A stretch of DNA of 64,000 bases, taken from NCBI GenBank assembly GCA_963699015.1, contig CAVOSX010000006.1, positions 186,001-250,000 of the forward strand, given 5' to 3'. The translations under genes and the position numbers were made by a program. Numbering within the stretch: the stretch's first letter is position 1; each line of letters begins with the position of its first letter. Of this stretch, positions 1-8,627 are shown piece after piece. The notes below the pieces were generated by a model. It made no database searches. It saw only the letters and a program-made list of their open reading frames with translations, and was not told where the DNA came from. This stretch comes from PALSA-505 sp963699015. GTDB lineage: Bacteria > Actinomycetota > Actinomycetes > Streptosporangiales > Streptosporangiaceae.

Positions 1-1
1 C

Positions 2-196
2 CGCGAGGTGATCAGGTCGGTGCTGCGCCGCGGGATCGCGTCGGCCGAGCTGCGGCCGGACGCGGACATAGAGGTCGCGGTGGCCATGCTCACCGGCGCG
101 GTGATGTCGCAGGGCAAGCACTACCCGGAGCTGATCCCCGCGGACTACCCGGAGCGGGTCGCGGACCACGTGCTGCTCGGCCTGGCGCCGCGCTGA
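2..196 (+). CDS. TetR-family regulator, C-terminal fragment (cut by window edge)
   Basis: About 64 residues of the C-terminal end of a protein that starts outside the window. The fragment is a helical segment (residues such as RSVLRRGIASAELRPDADIE) followed by a hydrophobic stretch, as in the ligand-binding and dimer domain of TetR/AcrR repressors. There the phrase 'G.A.GELRPD.D' is common. The DNA-binding N-terminus is not visible, so the assignment rests on this pattern alone. It ends 44 bp before the stop of the convergent methyltransferase gene. Confidence 0.6.
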   Translation, partial: REVIRSVLRRGIASAELRPDADIEVAVAMLTGAVMSQGKHYPELIPADYPERVADHVLLGLAPR

Positions 197-240
197 GCCG
201 GTCACGCCGGCATCAGCCGATAGCAGCGGGAACTGCGCGC

Positions 241-1068
241 TCAGCGCTTGCGGCCGACCGCGGCGTAGGCGGGAATGCGCTGGCCGGGGCGGCCCGGCGC
301 CCGCCACTCGGGCAGCGGTGCCACGCCCGGGTCTAGCAGATCAAGCCCCTCGAAGAACCGGGTGAACTCTGCCTTGCTGCGCCGGGTCTGTCGCACCGCT
401 CCGAGCCGCTGGTTGTACCGGCGCGCGGACTCGGCGACCGCATCCACGTCGATGTCCGCGGCCGTGTCCGACAGGGCCAGGTAGCTGCCCGGCGGGACCG
501 CGTCCATCAGCCGGGCCACGATTGCCCACGGGTCCTCCGCGTCCGGGATGTACTGCAAGATCATCAGGAGCATCACCGCGACCGGCTGGCTGAAGTCCAG
601 CGTCTGCGCGGCCCCGCGCAGCACCGCGTCCGTGTCGCGCAGGTCGGTGTCGACGTAGGCGGTGGCTCCTTCCGGGGTGCTGGTCAGCAGCGCGCGGGCG
701 TGCGCCAGCACGATCGGGTCATTGTCCACGTACACCACCCGGCACTGCGGCCTGACCTGCTGCGCCACCTCGTGGGTGTTGTCGGCCGTCGGCAGCCCGG
801 TGCCGATGTCGAGGAACTGGCGGACCCCCGCCTCGCCGGCCAGGTACCGCACCGCCAGGCCCAGGAACGCCCGGTTCGCCCGGACCCCGGGTAGCACCTG
901 GGGATTGGCCGCGATCACCTGCTCGGCCGCCTCCCGGTCGGCGGCGAAGTTGTCCTTCCCGCCCAGCCAGTAGTCATACACCCGGGCCGGGTGCGCCACG
1001 CTGGTATCGAAGGCCACTGCCTCGCCCTGACGGCTCGAGACCGTTGGCTTGAACCAGTTCCTGGCCAT
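241..1068 (-). CDS. DUF574 (SAV2177-like) SAM-dependent methyltransferase
   Basis: 275-residue class I methyltransferase-fold protein of the actinobacterial DUF574 family. Visible hallmarks are the N-terminal ARVYDYWLGGKDNF motif (about residues 29-41) and the SAM-binding loop FLDIGTGLPT (about 85-94), followed by a VYVDNDPIVLAHARALL strand-helix that would bind the ribose. These proteins are abundant in actinomycetes and their substrates are unknown. I chose the ATG at 1066-1068 because GAAAGG lies six bases upstream; an in-frame ATG 18 bases earlier has no such site. It stands alone, convergent with the TetR fragment and divergent from nothing close. Confidence 0.9.
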   Translation of the reverse strand: MARNWFKPTVSSRQGEAVAFDTSVAHPARVYDYWLGGKDNFAADREAAEQVIAANPQVLPGVRANRAFLGLAVRYLAGEAGVRQFLDIGTGLPTADNTHEVAQQVRPQCRVVYVDNDPIVLAHARALLTSTPEGATAYVDTDLRDTDAVLRGAAQTLDFSQPVAVMLLMILQYIPDAEDPWAIVARLMDAVPPGSYLALSDTAADIDVDAVAESARRYNQRLGAVRQTRRSKAEFTRFFEGLDLLDPGVAPLPEWRAPGRPGQRIPAYAAVGRKR

Positions 1069-1240
1069 GTTGCGCCTTTCCCGCATGCCCGCCGATGGCT
1101 CGGCCGGGCACCGTGAGTGCCCGCAAGCACAGCGTAACCGCCTGCCCCCGCGGGCGCCCCGCCGATGCTGACCCCGGCGTCGCCCCTGCGGCGGCCGGGG
1201 GACGCCGGCTACGGCCGGCGCGCCGGGCCCGCCCGTGCCG

Positions 1241-2182
1241 TCAGACTTCGATCGCGGCCGCCAGGTCGATGTCGACGATCAGCACCAGCTTGCCGCGGGT
1301 GTGCCCCTGTTCGACCACGCGGTGCGCCTGCGCGGCGTCCTGCCAGAAGTAGCGGTCCTGCAGGGTGACCGACATGGATCCGTCGTCGAACCACGGGGCC
1401 AGCCGGATCAGGCGGCTGCCCCTGGCCGCACCGTTGTACTGCTGCCAGCGGACCCGCTCGCCGGCCGGCGGCTCGGCGTGCACCGGCGTGGCGATCAGGG
1501 CCCCGTCCCTGGCCGCCCGGGCGGCGCCGTCCAGGGTCGGCGCCGCGCAGGCCAGTACTCGTTCGGCCCCGCCGCCGGTGAGCTCACGGACCTGGTCCGG
1601 CCAGTCGGCCCTGGTGTGGTCGATGACGTTGGCCGCGCCGAGCCGGTGCACGAACTGATGATGCTGCGGGCTGGCCGTGGCGATGACCGACGCGCCCAGG
1701 ATGCGGGCGATCTGCACCGCGAAATGACCTAGCCCGCCCGCGGCGGCGGTGATCAGCACGCGGTCGCCCGGCGCGATGGCCAGCATGTCGGTCAGTCCCT
1801 GCTCGGCCGTGAGCGCGTCGATCGGCGTCGCGGCGGCATCGATCAGGGACAGGCCCGCCGGGACGGGAGCCAGCTTTTCGCCCGGGCAGGTCACGTACTC
1901 GGCGTAGCAGCCGGTCAGGCCCGGATAGCCGTACACCGGCGCGCCGGGATCCAGGGCGAAATCGGCGCCGGTGTCGCCCTCGACATACCCGGCGAACTCC
2001 CCGCCGGGGATGTAAGGCAGCGAGCCCGTCCAGCCGCCGCGGCGCAGCGTAACGTCCCAGGGCCCCACGCCGGCCGCGATCACCCGGACCAGCACGTCGC
2101 CGGCTCGCGGCTCCGGCCGGGGCGCCTCGCCGGGCTGCAGTACCTCCGGGCCGCCGAACTCGCTGACCATGATTGCCTGCAT
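1241..2182 (-). CDS. MDR-superfamily NADP-dependent oxidoreductase (quinone reductase-like)
   Basis: 313-residue medium-chain reductase. The N-terminal GroES-like domain begins MQAIMVSEFGGPEVLQ. The central Rossmann domain has the nucleotide-binding motif AAAGGLGHFAVQIA. The zinc ligands of true alcohol dehydrogenases are absent, which puts it with the zinc-free quinone oxidoreductase/enoyl reductase group that reduces quinones or alpha,beta-unsaturated carbonyls with NADPH. The ATG at 2180-2182 is preceded by GGAG; a longer in-frame extension reads as unstructured Arg/Ala sequence and is unlikely to be translated. It is divergent from the YCII gene across 255 bp. The substrate cannot be read from the sequence. 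Confidence 0.85.
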   Translation of the reverse strand: MQAIMVSEFGGPEVLQPGEAPRPEPRAGDVLVRVIAAGVGPWDVTLRRGGWTGSLPYIPGGEFAGYVEGDTGADFALDPGAPVYGYPGLTGCYAEYVTCPGEKLAPVPAGLSLIDAAATPIDALTAEQGLTDMLAIAPGDRVLITAAAGGLGHFAVQIARILGASVIATASPQHHQFVHRLGAANVIDHTRADWPDQVRELTGGGAERVLACAAPTLDGAARAARDGALIATPVHAEPPAGERVRWQQYNGAARGSRLIRLAPWFDDGSMSVTLQDRYFWQDAAQAHRVVEQGHTRGKLVLIVDIDLAAAIEV

Positions 2183-2437
2183 CACCGCTCCGATCCCGGC
2201 CAGCTGGTACGGGGCACCCCTCGCGGGCGCGCCCGCGGTAAGGGCCCGCGCCGCCACGCTATCGCCGGCCGCCCCGATGCCGCGCCCGTATCGCCGGCTG
2301 GGCCTGCGGCATTCGCGCGGATGCGGCCGCATGGCCGGGTGGTTCCTGCTGCAATGGGCCTACTCGGCCGGCCCATGTCCTGGGCGCCGCCGCCCGTTCG
2401 TCGTACTGGTAGGAACACGGCCGCGAGGAGGCAAGCG

Positions 2438-2782
2438 ATGAAATACATGATGTTCGTCTGCACCGACACCGAGCCCGACACTGACAAGTCCCCCGAGCCC
2501 GACATCGACGCGTGGGTGGCGGACAATGACACCGGCGGCCGGCGCCTGGACGGCAACGTGCTGGCACCGCCGTCGGCGGCCACGACCATCCGCGTCCGCG
2601 ACGGCGAACTGCTGGTCAGCGACGGCCCGTTCGCGGAGACCAAGGAAGTGATCGTGGGCTACGACCTACTGGAATGCGCCGACCTGGACGAGGCGATCGA
2701 GGTGGCACGGGCACACCCGATGGCCCGGGAAGGACGGCTTGAGCTGCGCCCGTTCGCCGATCTGGACGACCAGCCAGGGTGA
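2438..2782 (+). CDS. YCII-related (DGPF domain) protein
   Basis: 114-residue protein of the YCII/DGPF family. It starts MKYMMFVCTD and carries the conserved SDGPFAETKE motif at about residues 61-70, followed by GYDLLECADLDEAIEVA and a C-terminal strand ending LRPF. The fold is a ferredoxin-like dimer. In actinobacteria these proteins often sit beside ECF sigma factor genes, but none is present here and the biochemical role is unknown. The start is supported by GAGGAGG about eight bases upstream. A strong hairpin at 2904-2938 probably ends the transcript. Confidence 0.88.
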   Translation: MKYMMFVCTDTEPDTDKSPEPDIDAWVADNDTGGRRLDGNVLAPPSAATTIRVRDGELLVSDGPFAETKEVIVGYDLLECADLDEAIEVARAHPMAREGRLELRPFADLDDQPG

Positions 2783-2903
2783 GCGATCCGGCCGGCGCGC
2801 AGCCGCGCCGTCGTTCGGCGGGGCCGGCCCGGATCGCCCGCCGCGAGCGGGTGTAACGTCCCGGCCACGCCCGGCGTTTCGCCTCAGATAGGTGTTTCCC
2901 CGG

Positions 2904-2938
2904 GCGGGGCCCGGCCTTCCCCCTAGGCCGGGCCCCGC
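2904..2938. terminator. 13-bp perfect hairpin downstream of the YCII gene
   Basis: GCGGGGCCCGGCC (2904-2916) pairs perfectly with GGCCGGGCCCCGC (2926-2938) around a 9-base loop. There is no U-tract, which is usual for actinobacterial intrinsic terminators. It lies 121 bp after the YCII stop codon. Confidence 0.65.
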
Positions 2939-3066
2939 GATATGCGGCGTCGGCCGCGGGCACGTCCGGCGCCACCGGGCTCGCGGCGAGGAGGTAGCTC
3001 GCTGACCATGCGGCCATACCGGCTCCAGCTGCCCGCCCGCTCCGGCACGGCCGCCCGCCTCCCGAC

Positions 3067-3282
3067 ATGAATGCAGACCGGGGCCAGGACAACCACGATG
3101 CCGAGCTTGCCCGGCTCAGGCAGCGGTATCCGCGGTGGCGGATCTGGCGCGGCCGTGCCACCGGCGACTACTGGGCCCTGCCGCCACGCGATCACCCTGC
3201 CTTCCGGGAGCTGATCAGCGCCGGCGACATCAGGGAACTCGCCCGTCGCCTGGCCCAGGCGGAGGGACGGCATAACCGGTGA
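3067..3282 (+). CDS. small hypothetical protein (71 aa)
   Basis: 71 residues, with a central motif RYPRWRIWRGRATGDYWA followed by a helix ending RRLAQAEGRHNR. Small proteins with a W.IWR....WWA-like core recur in Streptomyces and relatives as orphan ORFs, often beside helix-turn-helix regulators, and their function is unknown. No membrane segment or signal is visible. The ATG has no strong Shine-Dalgarno sequence, so the start is uncertain. The downstream neighbour is the convergent LAL regulator. Confidence 0.55.
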   Translation: MNADRGQDNHDAELARLRQRYPRWRIWRGRATGDYWALPPRDHPAFRELISAGDIRELARRLAQAEGRHNR

Positions 3283-3353
3283 AACGGGCGCCGGGGGCCA
3301 GCCGGACCGGTCCGCCAGCCACCGCGCGCCGGGCGGTGCCGCGCACGCGGCGC

Positions 3354-5951
3354 CTAGGCCGGGGTGCCGATGCCCATCCGGGCGGCCTCGCGGGCCGCGG
3401 CGGTGCGGGATGAGACGCCGGTCTTGGCCAGCACGGCGGAGACGTGGTGGTGCACGGTCCGCTCGGAGATGAACAGCCGCCGGGAGATCTCCCGGTCCGG
3501 CAGGCCCTCGGCCAGCAGCGCCAGCACCTGCTGCTCGCGGGCGGTCAGCCCGGCCGGGGCGGCCCGGGTGGCCGCGCGCGGCCCGCGCGGGATCGCCCGC
3601 ATGCCGAGGTCTTTCATCCGCCGCCGGGCCGCGGCGGCGGCGGCGCGGGCGCCGAGGGCGTCGAAGGCGGCCAGCGCGTGGCGCAGCGCCGTCTCGTCGG
3701 CGCAGCCGAGCCGGGCCAGCGCGGCGTCGTAGGGCCGGCCGAGCCGCTGCCAGGCCGCGGCCGCGCCGGCCCGGTCGCCGGCCATCTCCCGCGCGTACGG
3801 CTCGGGCAGGCCGGCCGGCAGCTCCGCCGGCACCGCCGCCCCCAGCCGGAACAACCAGATGACCAGGGACCCGAGCCGCCACGAATCAGTCCGCCCGGCG
3901 GCCTGGTTGTAGGCCGCGCGGGCTTCCTGGGCGGCCGGACCAGGCTTGCCCGATAGCCAGTACAGTTCCGCGCGCAGCGCTCGTGCCTGCGCGGCCCATC
4001 CCCGATCGCGTATTCCCTCGGCCAGCGCAAGGCCCTTGTCCGCCAGCTCCCACGCACCGGGGTCGCCGCGGCGGCCGCGGATGCTGGCCAGGATGCGCAG
4101 CGGGTAGAGCTGGTTCGCGGGCGAGACGCCCGGGATAGCCAGCAGCTTGTCGCAGATATCTGCCGCCTCATCCCACCGGCCCAGCAGCAGCAGCGCGTCG
4201 GCCAGGCTGCCCCTGATGCAGCGGGTGAAGAACCTGAGCTCGCGCCGCTCGCAGAAAGCCATTCCCTCGGTGTAGTAGCGCTGCGCCTCCGCCAGTTTCT
4301 GCATGCTGACACTGCTGTCGACGAGGCAGGTGTACGCCGAACCGGCCTCCGCCTGCAGGCCCGCGTCCAGCGCGATCCGCAGCCCCTGCTCCATCAATGC
4401 CGTTCCGTCCAGGTCGCGGTCTACCTGGATCGCCCCCTGGCTGGTCAGAACGCGGCTCACGACTCCCGTCTGGCCCAGCCGCTCACCGAGGTCGCGCCCC
4501 TGCTTCAGGCCGGCGAAGGCCGCATCCGGCTGCGCCATGCCCCACCGGCTGATGGCGACGTTCACATACGCCCAGGCCAGCTCCGGGCCGGGCGGCAGCG
4601 CCTCGAGAATCCGGACCGCTTCCTCGGCGTCTTGCGCGGACTCTTCTCCCCGGCATAGCTGCCACTGCGTGCCGGAGAGCATGCTCAGGTCCTTGCCCAC
4701 GGCCAGGTGGTCGCCGAGCTCGCGCCTGAGCGCGAGGGCGGCACGCAGTGCCTGTTCGGCTTCCGGCCACCGGTCGAGCAGCGAGCACTCGCCCGCGAGG
4801 GCCTCGTACAGCCCCGCCAGCACCGGCCGGTCATCCTCGTCGGCAAACCGGAGCGCCCGCTCGAACTGTGCCGCCGCCTCGCGGTGCGCCCCCAGCGCCG
4901 ACGAGCGCCGCGCGGCGGCCGGGGCGTACCGCCGGACCGCCTGCTTGTCCCCGCCGCCCTCGGCGTGGTGCGCGAGCAGCGCCGGGTCGACATCCCCGGC
5001 TGCTTCGAGCGCGGCCAGCAGGCGTTCGTGCAGCTCGGCCTTGCGGTGCGGGGAGATGGCCTCTTCCGCCGCCATCCGGACCAGCTCATGCCGGAACCGC
5101 GCGCCGGTCCCATCGGCGACCAGGATCCCGCTGGCCAGGCACTCGTCGATCACCGAGGCCGGCCCGGGCAGGACCGACGCCAGCAGCGGCCGTCCGACCC
5201 GCGTCCCGATCACCGCCGCCACCTGCGCCGCCTCGCGGGCGGCCGGACTCAACCGGGCCATCCGCGCGCCGACCATGTCGCGCACGGTCGGCGGGACGCA
5301 GGGCCACCCGGCCTCGAGAACCTCGCACAGGTAGAACGGGTTGCCGCCGGTCACCCGGTACAGCTCGGCCGGATCCGCGTCTTCTCGTCCCGCCAGGGCC
5401 CGGACCGCCTGCTCCGACAGCGGCGGCAGGCCCATCCGCCGGGTGGCGCGCTGCGTGGCCAGGTCGCCCAGCACCATCCGCAGCGGATGGCCGTCGCCCA
5501 GCTCGTCGTCCCGGTAGGTGACCAGCAGCAGCGCCTTCATCCTGCTCAGCCGCCGCCCGAGAAAGCTCAGCAGGTCGATGCTGGCTTCGTCGGCCCAGTG
5601 CACGTCCTCGATGACCGCCACGGTCAGCGCCGCGGGCCCGTCAAGCTCGGCCAAGAACGCGGCGAACAGCTGATCCCGTGCAGCCCCCTGGCCGCAGAGC
5701 CGCGCCAGCTCGCCGCCGGCCTGCGCGGCGATGTCGAACAGCGGGCCGAGCGGCCGGGGGGTCAGCAGGCCGTCGCAGCCGCCCCACAGCCAGCGCGCTC
5801 CCTTGACCTGGGGCCGGAACGCCTCGACCAGCGCGGTCTTCCCGATCCCCGACTCCCCGCAGATCAGCACCAGCCGGCCGTCGCCCTGCCTGGCTTCGCC
5901 GGCGTACTCGGCCAGCGTCCGCAGGAACGACTCCCGCTCCAGTAGCCGCAT
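3354..5951 (-). CDS. LAL-type LuxR-family regulator with N-terminal AAA ATPase
   Basis: 865-residue large ATP-binding LuxR (LAL) regulator. The N-terminal ATPase has a P-loop GESGIGKT at about residues 32-39 and a Walker B-like VAVIEDVHWADEAS. The middle is a long helical, TPR-like region. The C-terminus is a GerE/LuxR helix-turn-helix beginning GLTAREQQVLALLAEGLPD and containing SERTVHHHVSAVLAKTGV. Members of this class (MalT-like) bind an inducer and ATP and then activate nearby operons. I chose the ATG at 5949-5951 because a GGGGG run precedes it and a good promoter (5977-6005) ends just upstream. No obvious target operon is adjacent. Confidence 0.92.
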   Translation of the reverse strand: MRLLERESFLRTLAEYAGEARQGDGRLVLICGESGIGKTALVEAFRPQVKGARWLWGGCDGLLTPRPLGPLFDIAAQAGGELARLCGQGAARDQLFAAFLAELDGPAALTVAVIEDVHWADEASIDLLSFLGRRLSRMKALLLVTYRDDELGDGHPLRMVLGDLATQRATRRMGLPPLSEQAVRALAGREDADPAELYRVTGGNPFYLCEVLEAGWPCVPPTVRDMVGARMARLSPAAREAAQVAAVIGTRVGRPLLASVLPGPASVIDECLASGILVADGTGARFRHELVRMAAEEAISPHRKAELHERLLAALEAAGDVDPALLAHHAEGGGDKQAVRRYAPAAARRSSALGAHREAAAQFERALRFADEDDRPVLAGLYEALAGECSLLDRWPEAEQALRAALALRRELGDHLAVGKDLSMLSGTQWQLCRGEESAQDAEEAVRILEALPPGPELAWAYVNVAISRWGMAQPDAAFAGLKQGRDLGERLGQTGVVSRVLTSQGAIQVDRDLDGTALMEQGLRIALDAGLQAEAGSAYTCLVDSSVSMQKLAEAQRYYTEGMAFCERRELRFFTRCIRGSLADALLLLGRWDEAADICDKLLAIPGVSPANQLYPLRILASIRGRRGDPGAWELADKGLALAEGIRDRGWAAQARALRAELYWLSGKPGPAAQEARAAYNQAAGRTDSWRLGSLVIWLFRLGAAVPAELPAGLPEPYAREMAGDRAGAAAAWQRLGRPYDAALARLGCADETALRHALAAFDALGARAAAAAARRRMKDLGMRAIPRGPRAATRAAPAGLTAREQQVLALLAEGLPDREISRRLFISERTVHHHVSAVLAKTGVSSRTAAAREAARMGIGTPA

Positions 5952-5976
5952 CACACCCCCACGCCCCCTCGCGAGG

Positions 5977-6020
5977 ATTGTGACCTCTTCCCGGGCAAGT
6001 TTCAAGGCCGTTTCAAGGCC
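5977..6020 (-). promoter_or_regulatory. promoter of the LAL regulator with a tandem 11-bp direct repeat
   Basis: On the minus strand, TTGAAA (plus coordinates 6000-6005) is spaced exactly 17 bases from CACAAT (5977-5982), a good sigma-70-type promoter whose start would fall about 20 bases before the ATG. The -35 box lies in one of two adjacent perfect copies of GTTTCAAGGCC (plus strand, 5999-6009 and 6010-6020), which could be a tandem activator or repressor site. Confidence 0.55.
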
Positions 6021-6146
6021 AGGTCAGCGGCAGGCATTCGCGGCAGCCGCGCCTGCGCGGTGTCGAGCCGCCGGCGTCGGCTCCGACCTGAGGGCGGGAG
6101 GGCAAGAAATTCCTCGCGGGGTGCGAGGCGGCGCGACGCCGCGAGG

Positions 6147-6593
6147 TCAGGACTCGGAGCGGTCCAGGTCGATGAGCGCGATCCCGATCTCGGGGCGCAG
6201 CACCCTGCGCAGCTCCGCGGGAGACTCGGTCACGATGGCCTCCAGTGTCGGGAACACCCGTCCCTCCAGGAGGTGGCCTCCGCGGGTGCTGCCGTCCGAG
6301 AGCCCGAGCACGGCGTGCATGTGCAGGACGGGGCCGTCCTGGCCCTCGGCGACGTCGCCGACCAGCGAGAGCAGCTCGCACTGCTCGTCCACCGGGATGC
6401 GGCGGTAGTCCCTGGTCGCGGGGTCGAACCAGCCGACGGTGGCGCGCTCGAAGCCGCCGACGGCGGTGATCTGCGCGGCCTCCAGGTTCTCGGCCCGCGC
6501 GAACTGCGTCAGCGCGGCGACCGCCTCGTCACCCGGGTCGCACACCACGACATAGGTGACGGCATCTGCGTCCTCGACAACCTTCGACTTCAT
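6147..6593 (-). CDS. PPC/DUF296 domain DNA-binding protein
   Basis: 148-residue single-domain protein of the PPC (DUF296) family, which forms homotrimers. Conserved elements visible are AAQITAVGGFERATVGWFD in the first half, LHMHAVLGLSDGSTRGGHLLEG in the middle and a hydrophobic C-terminal strand. Bacterial PPC proteins are small stand-alone forms of the domain attached to AT-hooks in plant AHL proteins; some are thought to bind metal through conserved histidines. The role in actinobacteria is unknown. It is monocistronic, between the LAL regulator and nadE. Confidence 0.88.
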   Translation of the reverse strand: MKSKVVEDADAVTYVVVCDPGDEAVAALTQFARAENLEAAQITAVGGFERATVGWFDPATRDYRRIPVDEQCELLSLVGDVAEGQDGPVLHMHAVLGLSDGSTRGGHLLEGRVFPTLEAIVTESPAELRRVLRPEIGIALIDLDRSES

Positions 6594-6685
6594 GGCCTGC
6601 TCCTTCGCGGTGGCTCACTGGCCTCAGGATCGCACTCCCGCCGCCGTTTCGCGCCCCGCGATGTCCCGCGCCCGCTGCGGCCGGG

Positions 6686-8512
6686 CTAGCCGATCTGCTC
6701 ACGCCAGCGGTCGGTGATCGGCAGGCGGCGGTCGCGGCCGAAGTTCTTCTGCGTGATCTTGGGGCCCGGCGGGTACTGGCGCCGCTTGTACTCGGCCGCG
6801 TCCACCAGCCTGATCACCCGCTGTACCAGCTCCGGGTCGTGGCCGCCGGCGATCAGGGCCGCCGCCCCCATGTCCTTCTCGACGTAGTCGTCAAGCAGCG
6901 CGTCCAGCACCGCGTAGTCGGGCAGCGAGTCGGTGTCCAGCTGGCCGGGGGCCAGCTCGGCGCTGGGCGGCTTGGAGATCGAGTTCTCCGGGATCGGCGG
7001 GGTCTGGCCATCCTGCACGGCCTGCTCGTTCCGCCACCGGGCGAGATCCCAGACCAGCGTCTTGAGCACGTCCTTGATCGGCGCGAAACCGCCCGCCGAG
7101 TCGCCGTACAGGGTCGAGTAGCCGGTGGCTATCTCGCTCTTGTTCCCGGTGGTCAGCACCAGGTGACCCTCCTGGTTGGACAGCGCCATGAGGATCACGC
7201 CGCGGACCCGGGACTGCAGGTTCTCCGCGGCCAGGCCGGTCAGGCCGTCGAGCACGGAGTTGTAGGCGTCCACGATGGCGCGGACCGGCACCGTGCGCGC
7301 ATGAAGGCCCTGGCGCTTGGCCAGGTCCTCGGCGTCGCTGACCGAGTGCCCTGAGGAGTACCGGCTCGGCATCAGCACCACGTGCACCCGGCCGGGACCG
7401 ATCGCGTCCGCCGCGATCGTCGCGGTCAGCGCCGAGTCGATGCCGCCGGACAATCCCAGGATGACCGAGCCGAACCCGTTCTTGCGCACGTAGTCTGCCG
7501 TGCCGAGGACCAGCGCCGCGTAGACCTCGGCCAGGCCGCCTGGGGGGCCGTCCACGCATTTCGCGGCCCACCGGCCCGGCTGCTGCGTGACCGGGCCGGC
7601 CTGGAGCCGTTCGGTATCGCGGTTCTCGGCGGGCTTGAGCTCGAGCCGCCGGATGGTGATCACGGTGCCGTCGCCGGCGTCGACGGGGGTCTCGGCCGGC
7701 CGCTGAGCCGGGTCGGCGGCAGGCAGGTCCAGGTCGGTGACGAGCAGCTGCTCGCAGAACTGGGGAGCCTGCGCGAGCGTGTGGCCGGCCGCGTCCACCA
7801 CCAGCGAGCCGCCGTCGAAGACCAGCTCGTCCTGGCCGCCGACCATGTTCGCGTAGGCCAGCGCGGCGCCGGCCTCGCGGGCCCGGCGGGCCGACAGCTG
7901 CTGCCTGACGTACAGCTTGCCGCGCTCGTAGGGCGACGCGTTCGGCACAGCGAGCAGGGCCGCCCCGGCGGCGCAGGCGACCTGCACCGGGCCGCCGTCT
8001 TGCCAGAGGTCTTCGCAGATGGCGATGGCCACGTCCACCTGGCCGCCGTCGGCCTGCATCCGGAACAAGGGCAGCCGGTCGCCGGGGACGAAGTAGCGGA
8101 ACTCGTCGAACACGCCGTAGTTCGGCAGGTGGTGCTTGGCCGAGGTGACCTGGATCGCCCCGTCGTACAGCAGCGCCGCGGCGTCCAGCGGCGCGCCGGC
8201 CGGCAGGCCCACCCGCGGCGCCAGGCCGGCCCGCCGGTCGAGATAGCCGGTCACCACGGCGATCTGGCCGAGGCCCTCGGCCGCCAGCCGCTGCGCGGTG
8301 GCACCGGCCGTGGCGATCGACGCGTCCACGAAGGAGGCTCGCAGCGCGAGGTCCTCGACCGGGTAGCCGGTGATCATCATTTCCGGGAACACGACCAGGC
8401 GGGCCCCTGCCACCGCAGCGCGCCTGGTCCAGTCCGCGACCATGGCGGCGTTGCCGTCCAGGTCGCCGACGGTGGGGTTTACCTGGGCGAGCGCGATCCG
8501 CAGCGTGGGCAC
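6686..8512 (-). CDS. nadE: glutamine-dependent NAD+ synthetase
   Basis: 608 residues, two domains. The N-terminal nitrilase-type glutaminase has the Glu-Lys-Cys triad at about E44 (VFPEMM), K126 (SAKHHLP) and C166 (AICEDLW). The C-terminal synthetase has the PP-loop SGGIDS at about 355-360. It catalyses ATP-dependent amidation of deamido-NAD+ with glutamine as nitrogen donor, the last step of NAD synthesis. The length fits the eukaryote-like/actinobacterial two-domain form. The C-terminus (KITQKNFGRDRRLPITDRWR) is typical. It is divergent from glnA2 with about 115 bp between start codons. Confidence 0.96.
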   Translation of the reverse strand: MPTLRIALAQVNPTVGDLDGNAAMVADWTRRAAVAGARLVVFPEMMITGYPVEDLALRASFVDASIATAGATAQRLAAEGLGQIAVVTGYLDRRAGLAPRVGLPAGAPLDAAALLYDGAIQVTSAKHHLPNYGVFDEFRYFVPGDRLPLFRMQADGGQVDVAIAICEDLWQDGGPVQVACAAGAALLAVPNASPYERGKLYVRQQLSARRAREAGAALAYANMVGGQDELVFDGGSLVVDAAGHTLAQAPQFCEQLLVTDLDLPAADPAQRPAETPVDAGDGTVITIRRLELKPAENRDTERLQAGPVTQQPGRWAAKCVDGPPGGLAEVYAALVLGTADYVRKNGFGSVILGLSGGIDSALTATIAADAIGPGRVHVVLMPSRYSSGHSVSDAEDLAKRQGLHARTVPVRAIVDAYNSVLDGLTGLAAENLQSRVRGVILMALSNQEGHLVLTTGNKSEIATGYSTLYGDSAGGFAPIKDVLKTLVWDLARWRNEQAVQDGQTPPIPENSISKPPSAELAPGQLDTDSLPDYAVLDALLDDYVEKDMGAAALIAGGHDPELVQRVIRLVDAAEYKRRQYPPGPKITQKNFGRDRRLPITDRWREQIG

Positions 8513-8627
8513 GGTTCCAGCGTATGCCGGGAGGCTCGCCGGCGGCGCGGCGCGTAACCTGCCGGAAACACCGGCCGGGCAGACTAGGGGCCCAGCTCAG
8601 CTAGCAGCGCGCCGGACGTCAAGGGTG

